A DNA stretch of 64,000 nt from Streptomyces sp. NBC_00271 (GTDB lineage Bacteria > Actinomycetota > Actinomycetes > Streptomycetales > Streptomycetaceae), in assembly GCF_036178845.1 (NCBI RefSeq), contig NZ_CP108070.1, positions 10,044,001 through 10,108,000 of the forward strand, read 5' to 3'. The notes under the pieces are model-generated. The model searched no databases. It had not been told where the DNA came from and worked only from the letters and a program-made list of their open reading frames with translations. Below, one piece after another: positions 17,079-25,810 of this stretch. The position numbers and the translations under genes are program-made. Every line of letters begins with the position of its first letter. Within the stretch, counting starts at the first letter, position 1.

Positions 17079-17885
17079 TCACCGGCCCGGTACGGGGCGG
17101 ACGGTGAGGATCTGTTGCGCGTGTCCGACCGGGCCGTTGAGGTCGTGCAGGACGGTGCTGGTGAGGCCCTGGCCGGTGGGGCCGAACGTGACCGTGGTGT
17201 CCAGGCCGGTCCAGGGGCCCTCGGGCCGGCGGTGGAGGTGGACCGTCAGGTCGACGTTGGGGTACATCCAGACGGTGGGCGGCTGTCGTACGGCGATGCC
17301 GTTGGCGGTGTCGACGAGGGTGAGGTAGGACGCGAGCGTGCTGCTGGGCTCGTCGGCGACCAGGGCGTGGCGGGTGGAGATCCAGGCGGTCGTACGGCCC
17401 GCCTGGGGTGGTGCGAGCGGGCGGACGTCCAGGGAGGCGATGTATCCGCCCGGCCACACCGAGGCCATCGGCCACGGGGTGAGCGCCTGGGGTGGGGTCA
17501 GCCGGTCGTCGGGGCCGCCGGCGACGGCGGAGGTGTCGACGGTGGCGAGGAGCCAGGCACGGGCACGGACCACGGGCCGGTCGGCGATGAGCACGACGGC
17601 TTCGAGCAACTCGATGGTGCGGCCCGGGCGGATGGTCTCCACCCGGATCTCGCACTCGTCGAGGGCGGGGCGGCCCAGGATGTCGTAGCTGATCCGGGCC
17701 AGGACCAGACCGGTGTCCGGTCGGCCGGCCAGATGACGGTCGATGGCATGGACGACGAGGCCGCCGAGCGGGCTGAAGTGCTGTTCGTCGGGGTCCCAGG
17801 CTCCGCCCGCGTGGGCGGTCGGCTTGTAACGGTGCTCGTCGATGCGCTCGTAGTAGCTGTCGGGGACCGGGGCGCCGGTGTTCAA
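17079..17885 (-). CDS. Acyl-CoA thioesterase family protein (double hot-dog)
   Basis: The 268-residue protein has two hot-dog halves: ARISYDILGRPALDECEIRVETIRPGRTIELLEA in the first and WMYPNVDLTVHLHRRPEGPWTGLDTTVTFGPTGQGL in the second. The final LNGPVGHAQQILTVRP is typical of TesB-like thioesterases of actinomycetes, which hydrolyse acyl-CoA esters. TTG 17885 is chosen for its GAGGAG ribosome site ten bases upstream. It lies 70 bases downstream of azlD on the same strand and may be read with it. Confidence 0.8.
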   Translation of the reverse strand: MNTGAPVPDSYYERIDEHRYKPTAHAGGAWDPDEQHFSPLGGLVVHAIDRHLAGRPDTGLVLARISYDILGRPALDECEIRVETIRPGRTIELLEAVVLIADRPVVRARAWLLATVDTSAVAGGPDDRLTPPQALTPWPMASVWPGGYIASLDVRPLAPPQAGRTTAWISTRHALVADEPSSTLASYLTLVDTANGIAVRQPPTVWMYPNVDLTVHLHRRPEGPWTGLDTTVTFGPTGQGLTSTVLHDLNGPVGHAQQILTVRPVPGR

Positions 17886-17955
17886 CGGACGTTTCTCCTC
17901 GGGAGGTTCGCGGGGCTGTTCAAACTGCTGTTCAAACTGCTGATCACAGGGGTGA

Positions 17956-18282
17956 TCACAGAGTATTGAGCAGGACGACGTAGACGGCGGTGCCGATACC
18001 CACGCTCAGGATCGTGCGGCGGCCGAAGGCCAGGTGGACACCGATGGTGACGGCGACCGCGAGCAGTGCGTACCCCGTTCCGTGCGGGTCCCGCGTGATC
18101 GTGCCGTGCAGGGCCGTCACGGCGAGGATCGCGAGGATGCCGACCGGCATCCACACGGACAGTTGCCGCACCAGCGCCGAGCCGCGCAGGGTGCGCAGGA
18201 CCGCGAACGGCAGGGCGCGCAGGGCGAAGGTGAGAACGAAGACGATCGCCAGGACGGTGACGAGATACGAGGTGCTAGGCAT
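17956..18282 (-). CDS. azlD: Branched-chain amino acid exporter small subunit AzlD
   Basis: This 108-residue membrane protein has three to four hydrophobic helices (LVTVLAIVFVLTFALRALPF, MPVGILAILAVTALHG, GYALLAVAVTIGVHLAF, ILSVGIGTAVYVVLLNTL), matching the AzlD family. It pairs with AzlC to export branched-chain amino acids or analogues. Its start overlaps the azlC stop by 8 bases. The stop codon lies within the small hairpin TGATCAC-AGGG-GTGATCA (17941-17958), preceded by a 15-base tandem repeat with core GTTCAAACTGCT. Confidence 0.9.
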   Translation of the reverse strand: MPSTSYLVTVLAIVFVLTFALRALPFAVLRTLRGSALVRQLSVWMPVGILAILAVTALHGTITRDPHGTGYALLAVAVTIGVHLAFGRRTILSVGIGTAVYVVLLNTL

Positions 18283-19042
18283 CGATGGTCTCCTGGGCGG
18301 GTCGGCGCGTGGTGAGCGTGTGGCGCACCAGGAGCAGGCCGACGAACATCAGCAGCGCGGTGAACAGGGCGTGACCCGGGGTCAGTACGAGCGCGAGCGC
18401 GGCGCCGGCGCCGGCGAGCAGGACGGAGGGGAGTTCGCTGCGGGAGCGGAACGCGTCCAGGGTGAGCACGGTGAACAGGGCGCACAGGGCGAACTCCAGG
18501 CCCTTGATCGGCGCGGGCAGCGCGGCGCCGAGAGCGACCCCGACCAGACCGCCGCCGACCCAGTAGGTCTCGCAGGCGATCTGCATCGCCAGCAGCCGGG
18601 GCGCCGAGCGTTCCGCCTCGGGCAGGGAGGCGTTGACGGCGTAGGCCTCGTCGATCATGGCGTAGACGGCGTAGGCCTTCGCGACGGGGTGCTTGACCAG
18701 GTGGAGGGGGAAGGAGAAGGCGTAGAAGACGTGCCGGAAGTTGACCACGAGGACGGTCAGCGCGACCGCGGCCAGGGGGGTGACGGTGGCCATCATGCCG
18801 ACCAGCAGCAGCTCCAGGGAGCCGGCGAACGCGGCCAGGGACAGCGCGGGGGCGAGCCACCAGGGCAGGCCGGCCTGCATGATCAGCAGGCCGAGAGCGA
18901 TACCCAGGGGGAAGATCCCGAAGCCTGCGGAGAAGGAGTCGCGGACTCCCAGGGTGATCTGCCGGCGCCGCTCGGCGGGAGCCCGGGCCGCGGCCGGGGC
19001 GGCTTCCGGTGTGGCCGCGCGGGACGGAACGTCGTGGTGCAT
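18275..19042 (-). CDS. azlC: Branched-chain amino acid exporter large subunit AzlC
   Basis: The 255-residue membrane protein has the AzlC signature GIFPLGIALGLLIMQAGLPWW, a GSLELLLVGMM helix, the conserved NFRHVFYAFSFPL loop, YAMIDEAYAV, and further helices to the end. With AzlD it forms an amino-acid export permease in the cytoplasmic membrane. ATG 19042 is chosen; upstream is the divergent Lrp/AsnC gene and a 9+9 base palindrome, a standard azl arrangement in which the Lrp-type protein senses an amino acid and controls export. Confidence 0.92.
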   Translation of the reverse strand: MHHDVPSRAATPEAAPAAARAPAERRRQITLGVRDSFSAGFGIFPLGIALGLLIMQAGLPWWLAPALSLAAFAGSLELLLVGMMATVTPLAAVALTVLVVNFRHVFYAFSFPLHLVKHPVAKAYAVYAMIDEAYAVNASLPEAERSAPRLLAMQIACETYWVGGGLVGVALGAALPAPIKGLEFALCALFTVLTLDAFRSRSELPSVLLAGAGAALALVLTPGHALFTALLMFVGLLLVRHTLTTRRPAQETIDA

Positions 19043-19080
19043 GTGTTTATCGTCCCGAAAAACGCGCGCCATGTGGTTTC

Positions 19081-19117
19081 GAAGATTGCGCACCCGGCGG
19101 TCTGGCGTGCAATCTTC
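19081..19117. promoter_or_regulatory. Lrp/AsnC operator candidate between azlC and its regulator
   Basis: GAAGATTGC (19081-19089) and its exact complement GCAATCTTC (19109-19117) flank a 19-base spacer, so the arm centres are 28 bases apart. The site sits 38 bases upstream of azlC and overlaps the leader of the divergent Lrp/AsnC gene, as expected for a dimeric Lrp-type regulator controlling both. Confidence 0.7.
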
Positions 19118-19121
19118 TGAC

Positions 19122-19558
19122 GTGGATGCGATCGATCTGGCAATTATTGCCGAGCTGGAGCGGGCGGGCGGCTGACCAACGTCGAGCTGGCGCAGCGGGT
19201 GGGGCTCACGACAGGGCCCTGCCTGCGGCGCGTGCAGCGGCTGGAGGCCGACGGTGTCATCCGCGGTTACCGGGCCGTCATCGACCCCGTTGCCGTGGGT
19301 CGCTCCTTCGAGGTGCTCATCGACCTCAGTCTCGAAGCCCAGGACGCGGAGACGGTCGAGCGCTTCGAGCAGACCATGGCGCAGGCCGAGGAGGTCATCG
19401 AGCTGAGGAGACTGTTCGGCAGCCCGGACTACTTCGTGCGCGTGGCGGTCGCGGACCTGTCCGCCTACGAGGCCTTCCTCAGCGGGCACGTGATGACCAT
19501 CCCGCGGATCAAGAACGTCACCTCACACTTCACGATGAAGGTGGTGAAGACGGCCTGA
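19122..19558 (+). pseudogene. Lrp/AsnC-family regulator, frameshifted
   Basis: GTG 19122 opens VDAIDLAIIAELERAGG, the Lrp helix 1, and hits a stop at 19173-19175. The next frame continues the fold exactly: RLTNVELAQRVGLTTGPCLRRVQRLEADG (winged helix), then the RAM sensor domain (VIDPVAVGRSFEVLIDLSLE, LRRLFGSPDYFVRVAVADL) to 19558. One extra G in the GCGGGCGG stretch near 19163 would restore a normal 145-residue protein. This may be a sequencing deletion. The likely targets are the divergent azlCD genes. Confidence 0.82.
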
Positions 19559-19637
19559 TGACCGGCCGTCCCGTCGGCCGTGCCGTCGGCCGTCCCGCTG
19601 GGCGTCCCGCGATGGTGGCCCGGTCGGTCGGGGACGG

Positions 19638-20618
19638 TCAGTGGGGGATGGTCACCAGCACCCTGCCCCGGCCGCCGGCGTCGACGCGGTCGTGGGCCTT
19701 GGCGATGTCCTCCAGCGGGTAGCGGTCGCCGACGTCGACGGTGAGCGCGCCCACGGCGGCCGCGGCGGTGAGGTCGCGGGCGGCCTGGCGTCGGGCCTCG
19801 GCGGGGAAGTCGTCGCTGCCGAGCAGCCGCAGGGTGACGTTCTTGAACAGCAGCGGCCAGAAGGGGATTTCGGTCCGGTCGGCCCGGGTGGCGTAGGCGG
19901 CGATGACCGCGTCCGTCGCGGCGACGGCGGTGTCCAGGTCGGCGTTGTCGGAGAGTGCCACTTCGATGATGCGGTCCACGCCCTGGGGCGTGTACGTGCG
20001 GATTGCCGCCGCCGGGTCGGCGGAGTCGAGGGCGACGGCGTGGGACACGACCGCCGGGTCGACGCGGTCCAGGTCGTCGCCGCGGCGGACGGTGGCGAGC
20101 ACGGTGGCTCCGCCCCAGCGGGCGAGCTGAGCGGCCAGCGAGCCGACCCCGCCGAGCACTCCGTGCACCAGCACGGTCCTCCCCTCCACCGGCCCGTCGC
20201 CGAACACGGTCCGGTGCGCGGTGATCCCGGGAATGCCCAGGCTCGCGCCGAGTTCGTCGCCGAGGTGGTCGGGCAGCCGAACGGCCAGGTCCTCGGGTAC
20301 GACGGTGTACTGGGCGGCGGTGCCGAAGGGCCGGTACGACTGGGCGCCGTGGACCCAGACCCGCTGTCCGACCCGGCGCGCGTCGACACCGTCCCCCACG
20401 GCATCGACCACCCCGGCGGCATCGCTGTGCGGAATCACCCGCGGATACGGCATCGACGAGCCGAGCCATCCGCGCCGCTTCTTCGTGTCTCCGGGATTCA
20501 CCCCCGACACGGTGACACGGACTCGAACCTCACCGGGGCCGGGCTCGGGGTCGGGGAGTTCGCCGACCCCCAGCACGGCCGCGGCCGGGCCTTGTTCGTC
20601 GTACCAGGACGCAAGCAC
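19638..20618 (-). CDS. Zinc-independent quinone oxidoreductase / MDR family
   Basis: The 326-residue medium-chain reductase has a GroES-like N-terminal domain (GPGEVRVRVTVSGVNPGDTKKRRGW, IPHSDAAGVVDAVG, GQRVWVHGA) and a Rossmann domain with VLVHGVLGGVGSLAAQLARW. Catalytic zinc cysteines are absent, and the NADPH-type loop points to a quinone oxidoreductase. It ends at a short GRPVGRAVGRPAGRP-like simple repeat downstream (19561-19610). It lies 19 bases downstream of a PadR regulator on the same strand, so both probably form one operon responding to a toxic phenolic or quinone. Confidence 0.88.
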   Translation of the reverse strand: MLASWYDEQGPAAAVLGVGELPDPEPGPGEVRVRVTVSGVNPGDTKKRRGWLGSSMPYPRVIPHSDAAGVVDAVGDGVDARRVGQRVWVHGAQSYRPFGTAAQYTVVPEDLAVRLPDHLGDELGASLGIPGITAHRTVFGDGPVEGRTVLVHGVLGGVGSLAAQLARWGGATVLATVRRGDDLDRVDPAVVSHAVALDSADPAAAIRTYTPQGVDRIIEVALSDNADLDTAVAATDAVIAAYATRADRTEIPFWPLLFKNVTLRLLGSDDFPAEARRQAARDLTAAAAVGALTVDVGDRYPLEDIAKAHDRVDAGGRGRVLVTIPH

Positions 20619-20637
20619 GTGGAACCTCCGTCGTCTC

Positions 20638-21156
20638 TCAGCTCGCGGGTTCTTCGAGCGTAGGGGGAGTGTTCTCGGTGCGCGCGGCGCCGGCCTCGGG
20701 CGCGTCCTCGCCGAGGACCTCGCGGAGCCAGGCCCGCTCGGCGCGGCCGGTGGCGCGGGCGGTGAGCAGCATGCCTCGCCGGTAGGGGTCGGGGACCTCC
20801 TCCGTGTGCAGGGGCCGGTCGCCGTCGTAGAAGAAGCTCGCCGGTTCCTCCAGGAACGCCAGGACGGTGAAGAAGCGGGTGAAGTCGGTGATCTCGTGGT
20901 CGGCGGGCTTGCGCAGCCGCTTCAGCATCTCGGCACGGCCCGCCTCGGTCAGGGTCAGCACGTACCGCGCGGCCCCTGCGCCGGGCTCGGTGCGCCGCTC
21001 CAGCAGGCCCGCTCCGGTCAGGCGGCTGATGGCCGGGTAGCGGCTGCCCTCGCTGACCGGCCGCGTGTACCCGGACAACTGCGCGACGCGGCGCCGCAGT
21101 TCGTACCCGCGCAGAGGCCCCTCGGCGAGGAAACCCAGGATCGCCAGTTCCAGCAT
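20638..21156 (-). CDS. PadR-family transcriptional regulator
   Basis: The 172-residue protein begins directly with the winged helix MLELAILGFLAEGPLRGYELRR, the PadR N-terminus. SRYPAISRLTGAGLLERR (recognition helix and wing) and a C-terminal helical dimerisation domain of the AcrR/Vir-like type follow. PadR proteins repress adjacent genes until a phenolic or drug ligand binds. Its gene precedes the quinone oxidoreductase by 19 bases. TACCG-G-CGGTA near 21227 in the gap upstream is a possible small operator. Confidence 0.88.
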   Translation of the reverse strand: MLELAILGFLAEGPLRGYELRRRVAQLSGYTRPVSEGSRYPAISRLTGAGLLERRTEPGAGAARYVLTLTEAGRAEMLKRLRKPADHEITDFTRFFTVLAFLEEPASFFYDGDRPLHTEEVPDPYRRGMLLTARATGRAERAWLREVLGEDAPEAGAARTENTPPTLEEPAS

Positions 21157-21316
21157 GCCGCCATCTTCACGGCTTGTTCGGGGGGCGGTCGCAACCTCGC
21201 CCGCGCGGCCTGGCTTTCCTGGGTGCTACCGGCGGTAACAACAGAAGTGTCCCGGCACACCCTCGTGTGTCTGGCGCACCTCACGCACCTCCCGTACCTC
21301 TTCCGGAAGGCGCCTC

Positions 21317-23097
21317 ATGGAGAATTCGGCGTCCCCCACGGTGATCAGCAGACGAAGAGCCCTGACGGTGGCCGGCGGCGTGGTCGCCGGTGCCGCCCTC
21401 GCCGCGCAAGCGTTACCGGCGTTCGCGGCCGGGTCGGCGGACGCCGACGCGATCGTCGTTGCGGTGGCCTCGCCGGTCTGGTCGCGACGGCCGAACTGGC
21501 CGCCGCGGGGCGCAAGGTACTGCTCCTGGACCATGAACCCGAGTCCAACCTGGGAGGCCAGGCGTTCTGGTCCTTCGGCGGTCTGTTCCTGATCGACTCC
21601 GACGAACAGCGGCTGATGGGAATCAAGGACTCCCGCGAACTGGCGTGGCAGGACTGGCTGGGCACGGCAGGCTTCGACCGCGGTGTCGACGACCCGGGCG
21701 GTCAGGACTACTGGGCCCACAAGTGGGCCGAGGCGTATGTGGACTTCGCCGAGGGGGAGAAGCGGTCCTGGCTCTACGGGCTGGGGATCCGCTGGTTCCC
21801 GATCGTGGGCTGGGCCGAGCGCGGCGGCGGCCTCGTGGACGGACACGGCAACTCGGTGCCCCGCTTCCATGTCACCTGGGGTACCGGTCCGGCCGTGGTC
21901 GAGCCGTTCGAGAAGCAGGTGCGGGCCGCGGTCGCGAGCGGGAGGGTGACCTTCAAGTTCCGGCACCGCGTCGACGAGATCGTGCGCACCGGCGGTGTCG
22001 TGACGGGTGTGCGTGGCGCGGTCCTCGAGCCCAGTACGGCGGCGCGCGGCAAGGCCAGTTACCGCACGGTGGTGGGTGACTTCGAGCTCCGCGCTCCGGT
22101 CGTGATCGTCACCTCGGGCGGGATAGGCGCCAACCACGATCTGGTACGGCAGAACTGGCCGGCCCGGCTCGGCACCCCGCCCAAGTTCATGGTCACCGGT
22201 GTGCCGGCGTATGTGGACGGGCGGATGCTGGGGATCACCGAGGCGGCGGGCGGTCGTATCGTCAACCCCGACCGGATGTGGCACTACACGGAGGGCCTCA
22301 GGAACTACGACCCGATCTGGGCCAACCACGGCATCCGTATCCTCCCGGGACCGTCGTCGATGTGGTTCGACGCGACCGGCAAGCGTTTCTCCGCCCCCGA
22401 CATGCCCGGTTACAACACGCTGCACACCCTCAAGTCGATCACCGACAGCGGCTACGACTACTCCTGGTTCGTCACCACGCAGAAGATCATCGCGAAGGAG
22501 TTCGCGCTCTCCGGTTCCGAGCAGAACCCGGACCTCACCAACAAGGACATCCTGAAGCTTCTCTCGCGCATCTGGCAGACGCCGGAGCCGATCGAGAAGT
22601 TCAAGAAGAACGGTGTCGACTTCGTCGTCGCCTCCAGCCTCTCCGAACTCGTCACCGGGATGAACAAGCTGACCGGCGACGGCCTGATCCAACTGGCCGA
22701 TCTCCAGCGGCAGATCGAGGCGCGGGACCGGGAGATCGACAACCCGTACACGAAGGACGTCCAGGTGATGGGCATCCGCAACGCGCTGGCCTACACGGGG
22801 GATTCGCTCAGCCGCACCGCCGCGATCCACAAGATCCTGGACCCCAGTGCGGGACCGCTGATCGCAGTGCGGCTCAACATCCTCACCCGCAAAACCCTGG
22901 GCGGCCTGCAGACCGATCTCTCCGTCCGCGTTCTGGATGCCTCCGGCGCCCCGGTTCCCGGTCTGTACGCGGCCGGTGAGGTCGCGGGATTCGGCGGCGG
23001 AGGGGTGCACGGATACCGCTCCCTGGAAGGCACCTTCCTCGGCGGCTGCCTGTTCTCCGGACGCCAGGCAGGACGCGCGGCGGCCGCGGCGATCTGA
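21317..23097 (+). pseudogene. Tat-exported FAD-binding dehydrogenase (3-ketosteroid dehydrogenase-like), frameshifted
   Basis: ATG 21317 starts a twin-arginine signal (SRRRALTVAGGVVAGAALA, cleavage near AFA) and then ADAIVV, the first FAD strand. The glycine loop is broken: GTTGCGGTGGCC reads VAVA instead of the expected VVGGGLAGLVA. The remaining 540 codons continue in another frame (GLAGLVATAELAAAGRKVLLLDHE, GGQAFWSFGGLF, TSGGIGANHDLVRQNWP, GLYAAGEVAGFGGGGVHGYR). This is a complete flavoprotein apart from one missing G near 21463. The family includes steroid and fumarate-like dehydrogenases. A sequencing deletion is plausible. Confidence 0.85.
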
Positions 23098-23350
23098 GCC
23101 GCACGTCGGTCGCAGACTCGGCTCCCGGCGCGCGCGACGACTCTCCACCCACCGGCAACTCAGTGGTCCTGACAAAGACATTGGACGTGTCGGTGGGTGA
23201 TGGGGCAGGTGGACAACACGTCCCGCGCGGCCACCTCCGGGCGCACCGGCTCGGAGACGCGGCCGCCGAGGCGCGATCGAGTTCGGCGGCGAGGCCGCGA
23301 GTGTGGAGGAGGACGCGGACGGCGCCCGACGGGGCTCGCCGCGTTCCTCG

Positions 23351-24163
23351 TCACCGAGCCGCGGCGTGGTCGGTCAGCTGGTCCAGGAAGCTGTCGACCG
23401 TGGCGACGGGTGCGGGCCAGCCGAGTCGTCGGCCGAGTCGGGCCATCTGGGGCTGTTCGAAGGCGGACATCGACGGGCTCCTGTCTCCCTCCAGCCAGCG
23501 CTCCACGGGACCGTCCCACCGCACGCGGCCTTCGGACAGGACGACGACCCGGTCGAAGTTCTCCGCGCAGAAGTCCGTGTCATGGGTGATGGCGATGATC
23601 GTCTTTCCCCGCTCGTGCAGGTCTTCGATGAGTTCTTCGAGCAGGACGAGGGAGCGGTGGTCCTGGCCGGTGGTGGGTTCGTCCAGGACGATGATCGGGG
23701 TGTCCATCGCGAGGACCGAGGCGAAGGCGACCCGTTTGCGCTCGCCGAACGACAGATGACGGGGATGACTGTTCGCCTCCCCGGTCAGACCGGTGACCTG
23801 CAGTGCCCACTGCGTGAGGGCGGTCCGGCGCTCGGCAGGGAAGCCGAGGTTGCGGGGGCCGAAGCCGACTTCCTTGGCCACCGTGGCGGCGTGCAGCTGG
23901 TCGTCCGGGTTCTGGAACACGAAGCCCACGCTGCGGGCCAGCTCGGCGATCTCGAGCCCGGCGGCATCGCGACCGTCCACCGTGACCGTCCCCGACGTGG
24001 GGCGGGCGATGCCGATCAGGTGCCGGGCCAGCGTGCTCTTGCCCGCCCCGTTGGGACCCACGACCGCCACACGTTCGCCGGCCCTGACGGTGAGCGAGAC
24101 GTCCGCGAGCGCGGTCGTTCCGTTCGGATAGCGATGGGAGAGGGAGTCGACGCGCAGCACCAT
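23351..24163 (-). CDS. ECF transporter ATPase (second A subunit)
   Basis: This 270-residue ABC ATPase has Walker A VVGPNGAGKSTL (about 36-47), Q-loop QNPDDQL (the ECF-type spelling), signature LSFGERKR, Walker B IIVLDEP and the H-switch THD. It is the last gene of a four-gene ECF importer operon, and its ATG overlaps the preceding gene's stop by one base. ECF A subunits power vitamin or nucleobase uptake with the T and S components. Its divergent position opposite a pyrimidine-modifying enzyme suggests uptake of a pathway precursor or cofactor, which is inference. Confidence 0.92.
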   Translation of the reverse strand: MVLRVDSLSHRYPNGTTALADVSLTVRAGERVAVVGPNGAGKSTLARHLIGIARPTSGTVTVDGRDAAGLEIAELARSVGFVFQNPDDQLHAATVAKEVGFGPRNLGFPAERRTALTQWALQVTGLTGEANSHPRHLSFGERKRVAFASVLAMDTPIIVLDEPTTGQDHRSLVLLEELIEDLHERGKTIIAITHDTDFCAENFDRVVVLSEGRVRWDGPVERWLEGDRSPSMSAFEQPQMARLGRRLGWPAPVATVDSFLDQLTDHAAAR

Positions 24164-25032
24164 CACATGCCTCCGGCGGTTCTCGTGCTCTTCAGCGAGG
24201 CGGTGAATCCTTCCGCCGCCGCCTCCAGGGTCACCGGCAGCGGGCGGTCCGACTCCCACAGGCCGCGCCCCGCGGCGCGGCGTGCGGCCGTGGTGTAGCG
24301 CAGCGGGGCCACTCCCCACTCCGTGAGCCTGGGGTCGGTGAGGACATCGGTCGGCGGCCCGTCTGCGGCGATCCGCCCCTCGTTCAGGATCAGGACGCGG
24401 TCCGCGCACCGGGCCGGCCGTTCCAGCCGGTGCTCGAACAGGATGACGGTGACGCCCTGCGCCCGGAGGGTCTCCAGCACCTCGAACACCATGCCGGTCG
24501 CCACCGCGTCGAGCTGTGAGGTCGGTTCGTCGAGCACCAAGACGGCCGGTCTCATCACCAACGCCGATCCGATGGCCAGAAGCTGCTGCTGCCCCCCGGA
24601 GATTTCGTACGGGGAGAGGTCGGCCAGGGGGGTGAGCCTCAGGTCGGCCATGACCCGATCGACGCGTCGGATCATCTCGGCCCGCTCGACGCCGAGGTTC
24701 TCCAGACCGAAGGCGAGCTCCTCGCGCAGCGAGAACCGTGCTCCCGACAGCTGGTTGAACGGATTCTGCATGACCAGGCCGACTTCGCCGACGAGTTCGG
24801 ACGGCTGCGTCTGCGCCAACAGCCGCCCACCCACCCGTGCCGATCCCGTGGTCTCGCCGCCGGTCATCTGCGGGACGACGCCGCTGATGACTCCCGCGAG
24901 GGTGGTCTTGCCCGCGCCGTCGGCGCCGGCCACGGCACAGAACTGGCCACGCGGCACAGTGAGATCGATGTCCTGGAGGGCGGGTCGGGAGCCGGTCGGA
25001 TAGGTGAGGGAGAAGTCCCTGAATTCGATCAC
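24163..25032 (-). CDS. ECF transporter ATPase (first A subunit)
   Basis: The 289-residue ABC ATPase has Walker A AVAGADGAGKTTL (unusual Ala-Asp in place of Pro-Asn), Q-loop MQNPFNQLSG, signature ISGGQQQ, Walker B VLVLDEP and the H-switch FEHRLE. GTG 25032 overlaps the EcfT stop by four bases (GTGA), showing tight coupling. With the next ATPase it forms the A/A' heterodimer of an energy-coupling-factor importer. A longer C-terminal tail than the partner is visible. Confidence 0.92.
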   Translation of the reverse strand: MIEFRDFSLTYPTGSRPALQDIDLTVPRGQFCAVAGADGAGKTTLAGVISGVVPQMTGGETTGSARVGGRLLAQTQPSELVGEVGLVMQNPFNQLSGARFSLREELAFGLENLGVERAEMIRRVDRVMADLRLTPLADLSPYEISGGQQQLLAIGSALVMRPAVLVLDEPTSQLDAVATGMVFEVLETLRAQGVTVILFEHRLERPARCADRVLILNEGRIAADGPPTDVLTDPRLTEWGVAPLRYTTAARRAAGRGLWESDRPLPVTLEAAAEGFTASLKSTRTAGGM

Positions 25033-25805
25033 CGGAGCACTCCGAGTACGTTGGTGACGACGGCGGTGAGCGCGCACAGTCCCATGACGGTCCGGGCGCC
25101 CCGCTGTGCCGCGGTGTCCGGCACCTCGGTCAGATACGTGGGGCGGCGGGTGGTGCCGAAACCCCGGGTCTCCATGGCCACCGCACGGTCCCCCACTTCC
25201 GTGAGGGCACCGAGGATCAGCGGCCCGGCCATCGGAACCAGGGCCCGGACCCGGCCGCGCAGCCCCGTGACCGGCAGGCCGCGCGCCTGCTGGGCGTGCA
25301 TGATGCCCTGGGCCCGGGTGGTGAGGGCGGGCGCGATCTGCAGGGCGGCCGAGACGACGTAGACGGTCTTCGGCGACATGCCGCGCTGTGTCATCGCGCT
25401 CATCAGCGCGCCGGGTTGCGTGGTGAGGAGAAGCAGGAAGAATCCCCCCATGAGCGCGAGGAGACGCAGTGCGGTCTGCGTGGCAAAAACCAGGCCCTCA
25501 TATTTCAATTCCAGGGGGCCGATTTCAGCCACCACCCGGTGAGTGTCCGGATAAAAAAAGCCCTGAATCAGGTAAACCGTGAGCGCGACGGGCACCCACA
25601 GGGCAAGAAGCATGGGCACGAATTTACGCAGGGTTCCTGAAATCATCACCATGGGAAGTACCGTGGCGCAGAAGAGCAGCAGCGGCCACCAGGTCATGGT
25701 GAGGGCGAATGCGGATACGGTGACAGTGACCGCGAAGGTCAGCTTGGTGAGCGGATTCAGCCGGTGCACGGGGGAGTCGTCGGTCGCGTGCGGGGATATG
25801 TCCAT
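25029..25805 (-). CDS. ECF transporter transmembrane (T) component, CbiQ/EcfT family
   Basis: The 258-residue membrane protein has HRLNPLTKLTFAV at the start, five to six hydrophobic helices, and the T-component coupling motifs near TRAQGIMHAQQARGLP and TEVGDRAVAMETRGFG (the two Ala-Arg-Gly-type helices that touch the ATPases). ATG 25805 lies five bases after the S-component stop. The region 25480-25720 is less GC-rich than the neighbours. It scaffolds S and A components of the importer. Confidence 0.9.
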   Translation of the reverse strand: MDISPHATDDSPVHRLNPLTKLTFAVTVTVSAFALTMTWWPLLLFCATVLPMVMISGTLRKFVPMLLALWVPVALTVYLIQGFFYPDTHRVVAEIGPLELKYEGLVFATQTALRLLALMGGFFLLLLTTQPGALMSAMTQRGMSPKTVYVVSAALQIAPALTTRAQGIMHAQQARGLPVTGLRGRVRALVPMAGPLILGALTEVGDRAVAMETRGFGTTRRPTYLTEVPDTAAQRGARTVMGLCALTAVVTNVLGVLR

Positions 25806-25810
25806 GCGGG

